Shown in pieces: positions 47,996 through 57,290 of a stretch of 64,000 nucleotides of DNA. The DNA is taken from NCBI GenBank assembly GCA_963681505.1, contig OY811971.1, forward strand, positions 12,764,732 to 12,828,731, written 5' to 3'. Below the pieces are notes generated by a model, which had not been told where the DNA came from, did no database searches, and saw nothing but the letters and a program-made list of their open reading frames with translations. Source of the stretch: Eunapius fragilis. Taxonomy: Eukaryota; Porifera; Demospongiae; Spongillida; Spongillidae. Every line of letters begins with the position of its first letter. Position 1 is the first letter of the stretch. The translations under genes were made by a program, and so were the position numbers.

Positions 47996-49216
47996 GATCC
48001 TTAGATGCGCTGTCATACATGTGTATACTCACATCACACTCTGTTGAATTATGTTCATCCTGAACTGTAGAGTCAGTGAAGTCATTGTTTGATGCTTCCG
48101 TATATAGTTCAGATACATTGCCTTCTAAACTGTCACTGTCACCATCAGTACATGTATCGGTATTTGGCACTAGCCTCATATACCCAGAGGGTATAAGTAA
48201 GTAGCCTGGAACAGGAAAATCATGATCAGGAACATTAGGTGCATCTTCAATGGGGAAAAAACGCTCTGTCTGATGGTACCTACTAACTGCTAATGCTCCA
48301 ACTTTGACCTTGTTCATATCATCACAACTAAAAATAGCACAAAACTTAGAAAACATTTGTGCAAATTCGCTCCTGTATGAAACACAAGCAAAGAGGTAGT
48401 GCTGATCTATGTTATCTTCACGATATTGATTCCTATATCCTGGAACTCGAGCCTTAACATAACCCTTATACCTTGATGCTGCTATGGTTTGCTTACGTGG
48501 AGGCTCCATAAGATAAGCAATTGTATGCTTACTGATGCCTACTTCTTTCAAGCCTAGAATATTCTCCAACAAATGATTTTGAATTTGTGAAAGTGTAACA
48601 CCAGCTGTTCCAACTTCATTTCGACGACGATTGTGAGCAGAGTATCCATGTTGCTTTATAAATTCAGTTGTACAATCAACAATCTATGGAAACCTGGTGA
48701 TGTGCAATGGTCGACCACTCATTGATGATAATTTGTTTTTGTCAGACTTTGGTTTGTCAGGCTTTAGTTTGGCAACAGAACTGTATGGAGCTTCAAGAAC
48801 ACCATCTAAGGTTATAAAACTGGAAAAGCTATCAGGACTTGTCACCAACTCTTCAATATTCACAATCACTTCAGTATTATTCCATCTCAAAAGCAAAACA
48901 GGAAAACTATTCAACAGCTGTATTTGGAAATCATGACTGGATATAAGAGCAACTTGGAACAGATTTATCATATCTGAAAGATTGACTGCAATAGATGACT
49001 CAATTAGTATTCCAGCTTGCCTATAATTAAAAAGAAAAAAAAATAGAGTTTAGATACACACAACTAAAATAGAATATTATACATGAAGGGCTTCGGCACC
49101 ATGTTTCATAGCAAGCATGCAGATAATAGCCTTTTCAGGTTGTATGTTATACATTCTACACACACAGCTTTAGTTCACAGTTGTCAGCTATAGAAACAAA
49201 GAGTCAATAGGCAAAT

Positions 49217-50623
49217 ATATTGTCTATTTGCATCCGTGTGTACACCTGTACACATATTGGGTAATATGTGTACAGGGGAGCACAAATTACTTACCCTACC
49301 TTATCTTTGTAAGTAATCACATTTGTCATTCAAAAATTAATATCTGAGTACACAACAGATTATTAATTGATGGTCACTATTAATTCAAATTATTTGATTG
49401 TTATCTAACAAATAAACCACATTAGAAAAACAAAGAAAACTTTGCGCATGTTACTGAGGTGTACGTGTACGCAGACCAAGACTGAAGGCTCGAATAGTGG
49501 AGGTGCAAATAGTGGAGGCGCGAATAGTGGAGGCGCGAGTAGAGGAGGCACGAGCACTGAAGGCTCGAATAGTGGAGGCAAAAATGGAGGAGGCGCGAAT
49601 AGTGGAGGCGCGAGCAGAGGAGGCACGATCGAGCTGACGGCTCGAATAGTGGAGGCGCGAGTAGAGGAGGCACGAGCACTGAAGGCTCGAATAGTGGAGG
49701 CACAAATGGTGGAGGTGCAAATAGTGGAGGCGCAAGCACTGAAGGTGCAAATAGTGAAAGAGTCATGGTAGGGAAGTGCAAGTAGAGGTAGAGGAAGTGC
49801 AAGTAGAGCTTGAGGAAGTGAAAGTAGAGGTAGAGGAAGTGCAAGTAGAGGTAGAGGAAGTGCAAGTAGAGGTAGAGGAAGTGCAAGTAGAGGTAGAGGA
49901 AGTGCAAGTAGAGGTAGAGGAAGTGCAAGTAGGAGTGAAGGAGTAAAACCTCAAAACCTAAAGCAGCAGTCTGCCCTGAGATGATGGAGTGATACTAACA
50001 TGAACATTTAGCATTGTTGCTGTTTTTTGATACACAAGTGATTGAATTTGCAAGATTCTTTTGCAATGAACATCATTTTCCTACATAGACTAATTTGTGT
50101 ACACCTGTACACATTTTAGTGCAAAACTTTCCTGATACAACCACATGAATAATTTCATATTATATAGTTACTACATCATGCCCTCTATCACTTTCAATAC
50201 TCATTTGAAAACAGTATACTACTATAGTGAAGCAATGTAATATGTGTACAGGCGTACACAAATTAGAGCATATGACTGTAAAAGTGATTACAAAAAGGAA
50301 CAGCATTTATTTGATGTACATACAAAACCAACTATGTGGATAAAATTTGACTTATTGAGAATGTTCCCATCATGTTTGTTTTTATCTCTAACTTTTGCAG
50401 TGTTCTGCAGTGCTATAGATAACAGAATTAAGAGTTGTTATTGCAATTAGCCAAAATTAGCATATTCATGACACACTTAACCACAAGTTAACACCACCAT
50501 AGGGGGTATAGATTTTCACAAGTTGTGTAAAATGCTCACTGCTGGTATGAGATATAATGCAGCAAAATGAAAGGAGTAATTTGTGTACCACTGTACACAT
50601 TTTAGGATGCAAATAGACAATAT
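49217..50623. mobile_element. 1.4 kb foldback element
   Basis: A perfect 19-base inverted repeat, ATATTGTCTATTTGCATCC at 49217-49235 and GGATGCAAATAGACAATAT at 50605-50623, bounds the element. Inside both ends, GTGTACACCTGTACAC-type palindromes recur (49236, 49268, 50097, 50240, 50580). The interior holds a minisatellite (49480-49945). No transposase. It lies in the large intron of the PHD/DDE transposase gene. Confidence 0.7.
49480..49945 (+). repeat. two adjacent minisatellites (GGAGGCGCGAATAGT-like, then 21-base AAGTGCAAGTAGAGGTAGAGG units)
   Basis: 49480-49750 is built of 15-base units around GGAGGCGCGAATAGT and GGAGGCACGAGCACTGAA variants. 49775-49935 has about seven 21-base units AAGTGCAAGTAGAGGTAGAGG. 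The Gly/Ser/Asn-rich translation is a repeat effect; no exon borders support a gene. Confidence 0.9.
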
Positions 50624-51759
50624 GGCTTACTTATATGCACAGTGGCAGGTTGGCAAATATTATTAGTATGCAAAGTGTACACTTAAAACTATATTGTGTA
50701 TCTGGCATACAAAGTTAACTTAGAAAAAAGGCGAAGGGTAAAGTGCTTGGTGTTAATAATGACTTCATTTGCCCAAAGAGCCTCCACGTATGTACGCTTC
50801 AAATGGAGCAAGCAAAACCATGCATTCATGTAACATACATATACACACCACATCAAATACCTTAGGTTAGTGTAGTCAAGAGGGTAGTTGTGTTCCATTA
50901 TCCCTGAATTCAAACAATCATCAATTGCATCATACGCATGTTTCCACAGAAATGATGTTGGGTTGTGGCATTCAACTACTATTTTGTCACTGCAACTGGG
51001 GGTTCTTTGTTATGTTATTCTGCGCCGTAGGTCATTTAGGAGCTGCCTATCACTAACAAGTTTTGAGAGTGAACACAAAGATGTACCAATATCAGTCAAT
51101 AAACGTTGTTTATGAATGCAACTCATTGTGAGTGCGCTTAATCCCACTGAAGGCGATATAATTATTTCACTACACTTCTTGACTAGTTCCCGTAAATCAT
51201 CCAGCTTATGATCAATTTCATCTAACTCTGACTTCAATCTGCTGTTACGTACTTTTATCATTTTTGCCCTGTAATGCTCCTTCAAGCTTAAAAAATATGT
51301 TATCTCTGGGCTAGATGACTGAACAAACGTCACAAATGAGCCATTGCAAACAACATCCTCAGTTAGGAATTCTGCAACAATTGATGGGCACAACAATTGG
51401 AAAAAATTGTATGTATCAGAACTAGTTACAATGGAAGAATTGACATATAAGATTCACATCCGTGGGGTCATTCTGACACTGACTGGATATACAAAGAGCT
51501 GTGCTTTTCTGGGGTACACGTTTGAACCCATAGTCACAGACAGTGTTAAACGCTCTTTCTCCCTTTAAAGGTAACATGGCGAAAGACCAACCGCACTGGG
51601 CACGTTTTTGAATAAACGAAGCGGTATTAGTATAGAGTGAGTGCTGGCGTAGAAGAAGCATATGAGTACTTGGTAAGAAATGTGTACCCTGTGGGTGCAA
51701 GCGTAGGGTAGCGTAGGTATATAGTGTTCGCCACCTGTCGGTTGTCTTGAATATACTGC

Positions 51760-51797
51760 AAACCCTAACCCTAAACCCTAACCTAACCCTAACCCAA
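51760..51797 (-). repeat. interstitial telomere-like repeat (CCCTAA)n
   Basis: AACCCTAACCCTAAACCCTA followed by ACCTAACCCTAACCC: about six CCCTAA units with two indel variants, matching the animal telomere motif TTAGGG on the - strand. Confidence 0.85.
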
Positions 51798-51899
51798 TGC
51801 AGGAGGGATTCCAAGAGATCACTAGGTTTCCATTTTTGGCATCTCCCTTTTCACTTGAATAATCCATTTTCACATAGAAGGCTAATCTCCAAGGTATAT

Positions 51900-52036
51900 A
51901 TGTGCCCGGACCAATTTTGGAATAACCGGACAAATTTTGGCGTCATTTTCGGTCCGGCCGGACCACTTCTGGTCGCCAAAACTGGTCCGGCCGGACCGAT
52001 TTTTCCCCCGGACCAAATTTTTCGTGACAGGCGCCA
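51900..52036. repeat. GGTCC/GGACC palindrome array (right end)
   Basis: Contains two perfect GGTCCGGCCGGACC palindromes plus single GGACC/TCCGG boxes, ending in TTTTTCGTGACAGGCGCC. It mirrors the array at 44745-44870. Confidence 0.75.
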
Positions 52037-52079
52037 TATGCATGGCCAGAATAGTAGTATTACAGCTTTTGTTCTTTTA

Positions 52080-52200
52080 ATGCGGATAGAGCGCAAGCGT
52101 AGCGGTTGAGTAGGAATGATAGAGCGTGAGCGTAGCGTTTGCGTAGGTGTTATAAAGCGTGAGCGTAGCGTTTGCGTAGGAATAGCAAAGCGTTCTGGGA
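52080..52200 (+). repeat. about 36-base tandem repeat, three units
   Basis: Units contain AGAGCGTGAGCGTAGCGTTT and GCGTAGGAAT. The short Arg-rich open frame through it follows from the repeat. Confidence 0.75.
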
Positions 52201-52676
52201 ACGTAGCGTGCGAAGTAAACGTTACGCATATGTTACGTGTACTTTTTTTGACCGCTTCTACGGAAGATCGGCGAGTTACGTGGAGTGACTGGAGCATTTT
52301 TTCGAGCGAATAGGGTTAAAGACGAGCAAAAGAAAGACGCTTTTGCGTCCTGTATTGGGAAGGAAATATTCGGACTTCTTCGTCACTAATAGGCCAATAT
52401 ATATGTATCTGACCAAGATACTCTGCCATGATACAATCCCACGCTTGTCGCCACTGTAAAGTACTAGGGTATCGCGATGGATGTAATAAAGTATGGTTCA
52501 ACACACCACACTCTGGGTGTGTCAGCTAGCTATACATGTGTGTTATGTGTGTTTGAGCCTTAAAATCTGCAGTGTGGCAATGTGCATAGTGGTTGGATGT
52601 GACCATAACACATCATTTCATTCATTCATTTATTTGGGGAGAGTGGGGAAGTGGGAATGGAGGGAGGTGGGTAAAG

Positions 52677-52922
52677 TGCTTAACCCTCACTCTTACACTC
52701 TAGACCACACCGAGAGGGCTTATGTGTCCACCAAGTTGCTTAACCCCTTACACTCTAAACACTCTAGACCGCACACTAAGGGCTTATTGCGTTCACCCAG
52801 TTGCTTAATCCCTCACACTCTTGACCACATTCAGAGGACTTATTGTGTTCGCCAAGTTGCTGAACCCCTCACACTCTTACACTCTAGACCACACCCAGTG
52901 GGCTTATTGTGTCCACCAATGC
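52677..52922 (+). repeat. about 60-70-base tandem repeat, four units
   Basis: Each unit has CTCACACTCT, CTAGACCACACC, GGGCTTATTGTGTCCACC and AAGTTGCTTAACCC in that order, with small length changes between units. An open frame runs across all four units but shows no motif. Confidence 0.8.
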
Positions 52923-52963
52923 AAATATCATTCAGAATGATGTAATGCGTAACATAAATGCAC

Positions 52964-53262
52964 AACAAGTAAAAAAAAAACATTCTCTAACGAGAGAGTT
53001 GTTGGTATATAGGATTGACCAATGGTGGTGTTAAAAGCCCGAAAACAAGAGCGACAGAATTTTTACCGGAAAATTGAAATAGGCCTATATTTAGCCCATT
53101 ACTCAGGCATGTGCTGTTATATTGTGAGTGTGCGAAATATAGGCCTATTTCAATTTTCCCGTAAAACTTCTGTCACACTTGTTTCCATGCTTTTTACACC
53201 ACCATTGGACAATCCTATAAACCAACAACTCTCTCGTTAGAGAATGTTTTTATTTACTTGTT
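52964..53262. mobile_element. hairpin element copy 1 (about 299 bases)
   Basis: From AACAAGTA at 52964 to ACTTGTT at 53262 the sequence folds on itself almost completely, with a loop near 53100-53140. Outer arm landmarks are CATTCTCTAACGAGAGAGTT, GGTGGTGT and AAAAGC; inner arm landmarks include AAATTGAAATAGGCCTATAT. A poly-T run follows the right end. Non-coding. Confidence 0.85.
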
Positions 53263-53379
53263 TCTTTTTTTTTTCACCCTGTCATAGCAGTATTGTAGTA
53301 TTGTAGTCAATAACCAAATGTATGCAATAATATAATTATAATCATAATTATATGAATTTGTTGTGTGTATTACAGTTTG

Positions 53380-53812
53380 TCCAGGCCCGCGCCCTCTTCT
53401 TCTGCGGGCGCGGGGACGTCCTTCCCCCCCCCCCCCCCCCCTTCCCCCCCTTCGGCCTCCTCGCCATGTTGGTTCTGGCAAGGTGGGCCAGGGTGGCAGT
53501 GCAGGCCAGGGAGGAAGCAGTACTGGCCCTGCTGGTGGTGGTGGCGGGGGCAGTGCTGGTGGTGCCAGCGGGAGTGGTGGCGGTGGTGTTGCCGGCGGGG
53601 GCAGCACTACAGGTGGTGGTGGCCGGGGGCAGCACTGCTGGTGTTGGTGGCAGGCAGGTGGCAGGGGCAGCACTGCTGGTGGTGGTGGCGGGGCAGCACT
53701 ACTGGTGGTGGTGGTGGGAGTGGTGGGGTGAAGGGGAGAGGAGTCAGAGGATGAATGTAGTCATCCTCCTCCGACGACCCCTCGTTGGAGCCAGCAGTAT
53801 GATGCCTATGCC
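53380..53812 (+). other. GC-rich GGT/GGC repeat region, possible Gly-rich coding exon
   Basis: A sharp GC island: a C20 tract at about 53424-53443, then repeats of GGTGGTGGTGGC and GGGGCAGCACTGCTGG. An acceptor (GTGTATTACAG) precedes it and one frame gives SSTGPAGGGGGGSAGGASGS. A downstream frame gives EDECSHPPPTTPRWSQQYDA before a stop, but the two are out of register. It may be a Gly-rich exon broken by repeat slippage, or plain minisatellite. Confidence 0.4.
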
Positions 53813-54021
53813 CTACTAAAATATCATTTTCATTGCATTTATTTCATGGATAGTTATTAGCAATGACCCTGCTTTTGCTCTTCGTACACTTAGTGCTTTA
53901 GAAACCAATGCCTCTGCCCCAATCTTACTTACTGCTGCACGGGCAGACCTAGTAACAACCGTTAGAGCTAGCCTCATTTACTTCACCATAGATTATAGAG
54001 TACTCTATAATCTATGACTTC

Positions 54022-54186
54022 ACTTAGAAGCTCATTATCCCTAAGAATAGCTTTTTCAAGACCACCATTATAATCAATTAGTGCATGAGAATTGGGTTCA
54101 TACAAGGAGTAGCTATATGGGAGAAGGATATGTTTGCAGTTATTTTCATTTCACCTATAGTTCTCAGCCCAGGCAACTGCAATTAC
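54022..54186. repeat. dispersed repeat, copy A (adjacent to hairpin copy 2)
   Basis: About 165 bases from ACTTAGAAGCTCATTATCCC to GCAACTGCAATTACAAG, nearly identical to 62268-62432. Non-coding. Confidence 0.85.
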
Positions 54187-54477
54187 AAGTAGATAAAAAA
54201 ATTTCTCTTTGAGAAATAGAGTGGGATGTAGGATTGGGATTGGTGGTGTAAAAAGCAAGGAAACAAGACACATTATGGATTGGTACCAGAATACAACTAG
54301 ACGGTCCTACATTTAGCCAAGAACCATGCACTGTAAATTTCAATTAGCTAAATGTAGGACCGTCTTGTTGTATTCTGGTACCAATCCATAATGTGTCTTG
54401 TTTCCTTGCTTTATACACAACATATCGCAATCCTACATCCCACTCTATTTCTCAAAGAGAAATTTTTTATCTACTTG
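54186..54477. mobile_element. hairpin element copy 2 (about 292 bases)
   Basis: From CAAGTAGAT to ATCTACTTG the arms are almost perfectly complementary; the inner arms (from ACACATTATGGATTGG to GGTCCTACATTTAGC) show a single mismatch. Outer landmarks GGTGGTGTAAAAAGCAAGG and GGGATGTAGGATT link it to copies 1 and 3, but the inner arm sequence is different. Poly-T follows. Confidence 0.9.
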
Positions 54478-54749
54478 TTTCCTTGCTTTTTTTTTCCTAC
54501 CACGCAGAGGGATTGTTTGTTGTCTTTAAGCCAATAACGGAATATAATTCTTCCAATTAAGTTAGCACTATCGGTAATTAAGATTTCATTGGCATTCAAT
54601 AATGTTACATAATTGTGGTTCCCAATGAGCATTGGGGATGTGCTGCTGTACCACCAGGTCTGATTGCTTATGCGAGGTTTGTTCGTGGTATATGTGGTGG
54701 TGGTATATGTGGTGACACTGCGCGTGCGTATAATGCCTTTTCACATGTT

Positions 54750-54983
54750 TATTTGATCAAAAAACACATGTTATTTTTAGTAAAAATTAGCATGGACAAT
54801 TCTTGAATGAGAACCTGCCTCGCCTTGTACGTCCCGGTCGTCCCCTCCTGTAGGGATAAAAATAACTGAAGCAGGAGTGAGAGGGATGGATCAGCTGTGG
54901 CAAGTGGAGCAGGGACAGGAGGAATGGGTTCGTCCTCGATTGTGCTGTACATACTCGCTATATCTTCTATTGTAGGACCATAT
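54750..54983 (-). CDS. candidate terminal exon, unknown product
   Basis: After a strong acceptor (TTTTTTTTTACATACAG at 54984) the - strand frame reads YGPTIEDIASMYSTIEDEPI, then PPVPAPLATADPSLSLLLQL, then ARQVLIQELSMLIF, and stops at about 54750. Balanced composition and an amphipathic Leu-rich helix suggest real coding. A possible donor within it (GAGGCAG|GTTCTC) would shorten it. Confidence 0.45.
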
Positions 54984-55161
54984 CTGTATGTAAAAAAAAA
55001 GTACACCAAACCATATTCGCACCCCATATTATGGTCTTGAATAGAACAACTGAGCAATGATTCGGAGATTACCTTTATATATACTGCTGCACCTCATTGG
55101 TGGGAAAGTAAAAATAATTGGCTTATCAAACCCGAAGTGAGGCTTCAAATGGACGTGTTAA

Positions 55162-56243
55162 CTATGGTTGCATTGCAATGCTGATAAAGTCTTCATACTT
55201 TTTTGGGTGATGAAAATTATCATTATTCCAATTGTCACTGAGTAATGAGTTCATACTTTGTAGTTTTCTCACATGTGAATTATACATAACAACAACTTGT
55301 GAATCAGAGTTAGCATAAGGTATAGGCTTGATACCTTCCACCAAAATGCAAAAGTTAGCTACACATAACTACACCCAATAAGATCCTGTACCATATGCAT
55401 AGCATACATGATTAAGTTTGACATAACAGTTCATATGCTACCATCGCTAATTCAACTCAAGTACCCCATCTCTTGACAATCAATCAGCATATGGACATAA
55501 TAATTTTAAATTTATATACTGATTGTGGAAGGTTTATGCACATGTACGCCAGCATCGCTACGCCCCAAGCAAGCTGACATGCTAATTATATGTATACTAA
55601 GCATTACACATTTGCACATATAACGTTTTGCACATAATCTTCCCTTAAAAAAATCTTGAACACATTTATGTTTGGAATTACAGTGCTACGCCATCTTATT
55701 CCACTACCTTATAGCATGTCAGGAAGTGTGACATACATTGTCAGAAGCCAGCTAGAGCTGAAGTGTTGTGTCACCAGTTACAGGTGTTAATGTAACATCT
55801 GGGAGCAAAGCATCAGCATGCTGAGGCAGGCACGAAGTGCTAATCCCTAGCCTGCATGACATGTGATACCAGGAGCAGGACTCAAAACCAGTTTAGATCC
55901 AGTATTTCTCATCCCCTTATTAAAAACCCCTGCTCACACTTACCATTGTTATACTGCTATTGTGTGGTATTACATTGAGGGGTGTTCATACACAATTCTC
56001 ATCACAAATGTCTGCACTTAGGTCACGATCAATGTGGCAACAATTACCAAGGCTACTCTAATGTCCGCTACAGGCTTTGTGGAAAGTAACTTTGTTTTTT
56101 ATAATTATATCTACCTCTTCATCACTCAAGCGTCTATACACTGACAGGTGCAAAGCCACTTTTTTGGGACGGTCATTACTTTCACCCTTACTTTTAACCT
56201 TTATTTCATTAGCCACAACACACCATGCAGCCATTAGTGCCAA
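55162..56243 (-). other. two short coding-like fragments on the - strand
   Basis: GIKPIPYANSDSQVVVMYNS with HHPKKYEDFISIAMQP (about 55340-55162), and EIKVKSKGESNDRPKKVALH with YRRLSDEEVDIIIKNKVTFH (56243-56058), look like exon pieces. No splice-linked gene was assembled and the rest of the interval is AT-rich and featureless. Confidence 0.3.
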
Positions 56244-56700
56244 CAGGGATTGCTAACATTCTAGTGCGTACTTTGGTCAACCAACCATTTGTGTGGTTCT
56301 TTAAAATCTTCAACAACTATTTCTTGTATATTTAGTGTCTTTTCAAGCAATATACACCCTGCCTTTTATCATCTCTTTGTGAGACAAAACCTAAACATTA
56401 AAATTATACACCCTGCCTTTTACATCTCTTGGTTCAAAGAGATAAAACCTGAGTAAAAATTAACCCTCATTAAAGTTACACATCAGAATGCTCAGTAATC
56501 ACCACAGTACTTGTTACAGTATACACATAAACTCACCGTTTAATCTTGACTTCTTATTGTCCAGCACTTGGGAGGCAGTGTTTAGATCAGACCCAGACTA
56601 TACAGCCTTTTAAACTGCTCTACTTATTTCAGCATGATCAAGGTAGCGTTTGTGCTCACCAACCCGCTTGGATTCAGGGCTTTTTTGGTACCACCAGGTT
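56244..56700. other. no gene seen
   Basis: A short direct repeat of TACACCCTGCCTTTTA occurs at about 56352 and 56408; otherwise nothing is supported. Confidence 0.4.
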
Positions 56701-56719
56701 CTTTCTGCGTCTCGCTTCG

Positions 56720-57044
56720 ATCTGCGTCGTCTTTTCTTGCTCGCTTCGTCTCAGTGTCTTTTTCGTACCGCGCCCGTCCAGCGTCTCATCATCAGAGATA
56801 CAGTTTGAAAATACAAATTAAAATAGGATGACGAGGGTCTGTACCTTGCCCTTTTCTTAACCCGATCTCTTCGATTTCTTTGCTCGCTTCGTTTCAGGAT
56901 CTTTTTCGTATCGCGCTTGACGAGCGTCTCGCATGGGTCATCATCATAGCTACAGTAAGAAGCAAGTATATACATGTTGATAGATGTGAAGATACAATTT
57001 TAAAATAGGATGACGAGGGTCTGTACCTTGCCCTCCGATTCACT
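56720..57044 (-). pseudogene. duplicated Arg/Lys-rich coding segment
   Basis: Two direct copies (about 56728-56852 and 56880-57034) share TTGCTCGCTTCGT, TCTTTTTCGTA, GAGCGTCTC and ATGACGAGGGTCTGTACCTT. On the - strand they encode basic peptides such as VKRDTKKILKRSEQRNRRDR and RVKKRARYRPSSSYF. The 8-base target site of the element at 57053 lies at the end of the second copy, and related sequence (GGCTCGCTTCAGCTCAGAGT) resumes beyond 61877. The transposon thus split this repetitive basic gene family. Confidence 0.45.
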
Positions 57045-57052
57045 GAAGATCC

Positions 57053-57290
57053 TAGTCTGGGGACCAGACCCATGGCATAATTGTGCATTGGGTCTGGCCA
57101 AACGTGCATACCCGAGTTGTTCTGATTAGTTTATTGTTTATACGATTTCATACGCCACAAAACCATGCCACGAGCCTGAATTTAATCAACACCTACCCTA
57201 CGCGTGCGTGACTTCATACGATGATCCATTGGAGTCAGAATGCAGTCAGAAGCCTTTGTCGAAACGGATACGCCACCAGATTCAGTTACG
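57053..57290 (+). repeat. left terminal inverted repeat with first exon
   Basis: Matches 61868-61628 inverted. Positions 57053-57214 are almost identical (one small indel), about 25 bases differ, and 57240-57290 (first exon) is about 75-80 percent identical. It contains the likely promoter of the + strand gene. Confidence 0.9.

Larger units (their letters stand above)
45220..51577 (-). pseudogene. multi-exon DDE transposase with C2H2 and PHD fingers, decayed
   Basis: Candidate start at 51577. Exon 51577-51430 is joined across a 58-base intron to 51371-50873 (coiled-coil-like; NPTSFLWKHAYDAIDDCLNS). An intron containing a foldback element follows, and coding resumes at 49020 (acceptor TTTAATTATAG, phase matches). 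D1 lies in IFSCDDMNKVKVG (about 48320), after a spacer array D2 lies in IIIADSGPDW (about 46600), and the E motif lies in YNPIEHLWSPMSKKL (about 46485). C-terminal parts are a C2H2-like finger (about 45780-45700) and a PHD finger (about 45410-45230; CMVCMLPE, WVECTQ, WIHVKC, ACPTC). One PHD zinc-binding Cys position is Tyr. In-frame stops lie at 51010-51012, 48684-48686 and 47796-47798, with frameshifts near 47170, 46640 and 45850. A similar Asp-Asp / GPDW / NPIEHLWS architecture is known to me from uncharacterised sponge and cnidarian proteins; I cannot name an established superfamily. Confidence 0.7.
44735..52036 (-). mobile_element. large DNA transposon with GGTCC-palindrome ends and a PHD/DDE transposase gene
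   Basis: The left end (from about 44735) reads GGCGTGTCAC followed by GGTCC palindromes. The right end (inverted, from about 52036) reads GGCGCCTGTCAC followed by the same arrangement: TGGTCC, GGTCCGGCCGGACC, a GTTTTGG(C/T)G-ACC spacer and a second palindrome. The two termini are therefore related inverted repeats of roughly 120 bases. The only large gene between them is the interrupted transposase at 51577-45220, which fits an autonomous element that has since decayed. I found no certain target duplication. A foldback element (49217-50623) sits in one of its introns. Confidence 0.6.

Noticed and set aside
47095-48063. Long + strand open frame of 322 codons rich in HTGPTDAV and PDEASAH
   Set aside because: It is the antisense reading of the minisatellite inside the - strand transposase gene; unit lengths divisible by three keep both strands open.
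49405-49954. Several overlapping Leu/Tyr-rich or Ser/Thr-rich frames on the - strand and a Gly-rich frame on +
   Set aside because: All are products of the 15- and 21-base minisatellite units; no splice sites or motifs support a gene.
52493-52945. 150-codon + strand frame
   Set aside because: Runs through a four-unit tandem repeat (TLDHTERAY-like pieces); no motif or acceptor/donor support.
53352-53819. Proline-rich and valine-rich frames in the GC island as proteins
   Set aside because: Readings of C20 and GGT repeats in all frames; only a weak Gly-rich exon possibility is kept.
55740-55870. Possible tRNA-derived SINE, from its moderately structured look
   Set aside because: No convincing A and B box promoter pair or tRNA-like fold could be found.
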